Shown piece after piece: positions 62,769 to 64,000 of a stretch of 64,000 nucleotides of DNA; position 1 is the stretch's first letter, and every line of letters begins with the position of its first letter. A program made the translations under genes and the position numbers. The stretch comes from Lateolabrax maculatus (Eukaryota > Chordata > Actinopteri > Acropomatiformes > Lateolabracidae). Where the stretch lies: contig CM062219.1 of assembly GCA_031216445.1 (NCBI GenBank), forward strand, positions 10,388,501 to 10,452,500. Direction: 5' to 3'. Below the pieces are notes generated by a model. The model worked only from the letters and a program-made list of their open reading frames with translations, searched no databases and was not told the origin of the DNA.

Positions 62769-64000
62769 TGGGAGGGGGATGGGTTGGGGTTGGGGAGTGG
62801 GTCCAACATACAAAACTGCATTACATTGCCTTTGCATTTTCATCAGTCTGCCTGCATATCTCTCTGTTTGTTTGTCTGCCTATCAATCTGTCTGACTGTC
62901 TGTCTCTCTGTCTAATTGTTCAACAGCCCGGCGGAAGAGACAGAGGTCTTGTGAGCGCTCGGAGGGAATATGGAATGCCGGACGTGCAGTGCCGAGAAAC
63001 ATATCCTTCAACAAAGGATTAAGAGTATATGTGGTGACAAGACTACAGCTATGGTTAGGGCTCCGTGAGGCTGCACTTAGGCACAGCGGTGCATTGAGAA
63101 TTCAGCATGCCAACATATGCATAATAACATGCAGATAAAGCGTAATGATTCCCTTTTTGGAGGCAATACATATGAAATACACACAACAGTATCCATCTTT
63201 TGAGGGACCTTCCAACTTAAGCAAACAGAACTAAGTGACGCAGACAGTGAGTCATACGTAAATAAAGCATAGTTATAAAGCATGCAGATAAAGTTCAATG
63301 GTTCAGCTGCTCTTACACTAAAAGCTAAAATGGGCAAAACATTTGACTCAACTGACTTTTAGCTCGCTGTGGTTGTTTGCTCCAGACACTCCACTTCCAG
63401 CATCTCAGACATGGCTGCCCTCCTGGGGTTGTCATGCACTACAGTGTCAAGTTTCCTGCGAGACCAAAACATCCATCTAGCAGCAGTCCTGCGGGTAAAA
63501 AATGCTTCTTTATTTGCTGAAAGGGGCATGTTAACAATCTGGGGGGCATTTACGCCTCAGTATTTCTGTGATATCCAGGCTTTTCACTCCCGGCACACAC
63601 GCCATATCCCTTCTCAAATGCTTACACAGGTCAGCGGTGAGTGTTTTAAGGTCACATGAATGTTTCCCTCTTATCTTTTATCTTCATAAAAACTGAAGAT
63701 ATCTTTTCTCTTATTCATTCTGTGCAGAAAAAAAATCTAGATATATTTATTGCCAAATATTGTGCTGCTCAACTGTATTGAGAGGGAGTTAATAAGAAAT
63801 ATAAACAACATTTTAAACCTTGACCTAACAGCTTTAGACCCATGCATTTCCTATTGCAACTTTTTTTATGTCTAATGTCAGTTAGAGGTAAAATGAATTG
63901 AAAGAGTATACCAATGCCCATTACTAACCTGAAATTTGTTGAATGCCCTTTAAAGATTATTCCACTGTGTTTTTGCTTTACTGAACAGCTCACAACAAAA

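Larger units (their letters stand above)
58700..64000. other. Non-coding stretch, no gene recognised
   Basis: AT-rich unique sequence with small microsatellites. GAG-GTGAGC at 60463 resembles a splice donor after a short open frame, but nothing supports an exon. Confidence 0.5.

Noticed and set aside
1..64000. tRNA, rRNA, microRNA or CRISPR features
   Set aside because: No cloverleaf outside the SINE head, no rRNA sequence, no spaced direct-repeat array, and no microRNA I can identify by eye.

Overview
The window looks like nuclear DNA of a ray-finned (teleost) fish. It is AT-rich, almost devoid of long open frames, and full of CA/GT and tetranucleotide microsatellites. It carries interspersed repeats of types common in percomorph fish: hAT-like MITEs, a tRNA-headed SINE, a BEL/Pao remnant and short 'AAAGGATCAGTTCACC'-type elements. 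One vertebrate gene is recognised with confidence. It is the 5' part of glis3, a Kruppel-like GLI-related zinc-finger transcription factor, on the minus strand at about 4.7-8.0 kb.

glis3 can be assembled from splice signals. A probable non-coding first exon lies at about 7775-8010 in a CpG-rich promoter segment. A second exon (about 6793-7253) has its ATG at 7166-7168. Then come an exon at 5972-6146 and a large exon at 4741-5884. The last two are separated by an 87-nt intron that keeps the frame open and could be mistaken for coding sequence. The three coding pieces join in phase into 565 residues covering the N-terminal regulatory region (GLI-like block, YGHF Sufu-type motif, PPPY motif), zinc fingers 1 and 2 and the first cysteine of finger 3. 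The remaining fingers and the C-terminus lie left of base 1, so 1-4740 is intron.

The remaining 56 kb (8.1-64 kb) is upstream of glis3 and contains no gene I can name. In that stretch I can support these repeats: a complete 580-bp hAT-type MITE with an 8-bp target duplication (31.1-31.7 kb), the end of a second hAT-type element beside a TATC microsatellite (39.6-39.9 kb), a decayed BEL/Pao retrotransposon on the minus strand (43.2-45.5 kb), a rearranged SINE (51.5 kb), a MITE-like element (57.6-58.1 kb), two copies of an older teleost dispersed repeat (3.4 and 58.4 kb) and several microsatellites.

The points most worth a second look are not in that standard list. They are two strong RFX-type X-box motifs, one about 0.9 kb upstream of glis3 and one beside a candidate first exon at 25.5 kb; a 41-bp near-perfect palindrome at 46.24 kb; a hairpin created inside the SINE; twin perfect hairpins at 1.6 kb; and a few exon-like segments (12.93, 25.5 and 37.3 kb) with good splice signals and no recognised product. 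No RNA genes, CRISPR arrays or prokaryotic features were seen.
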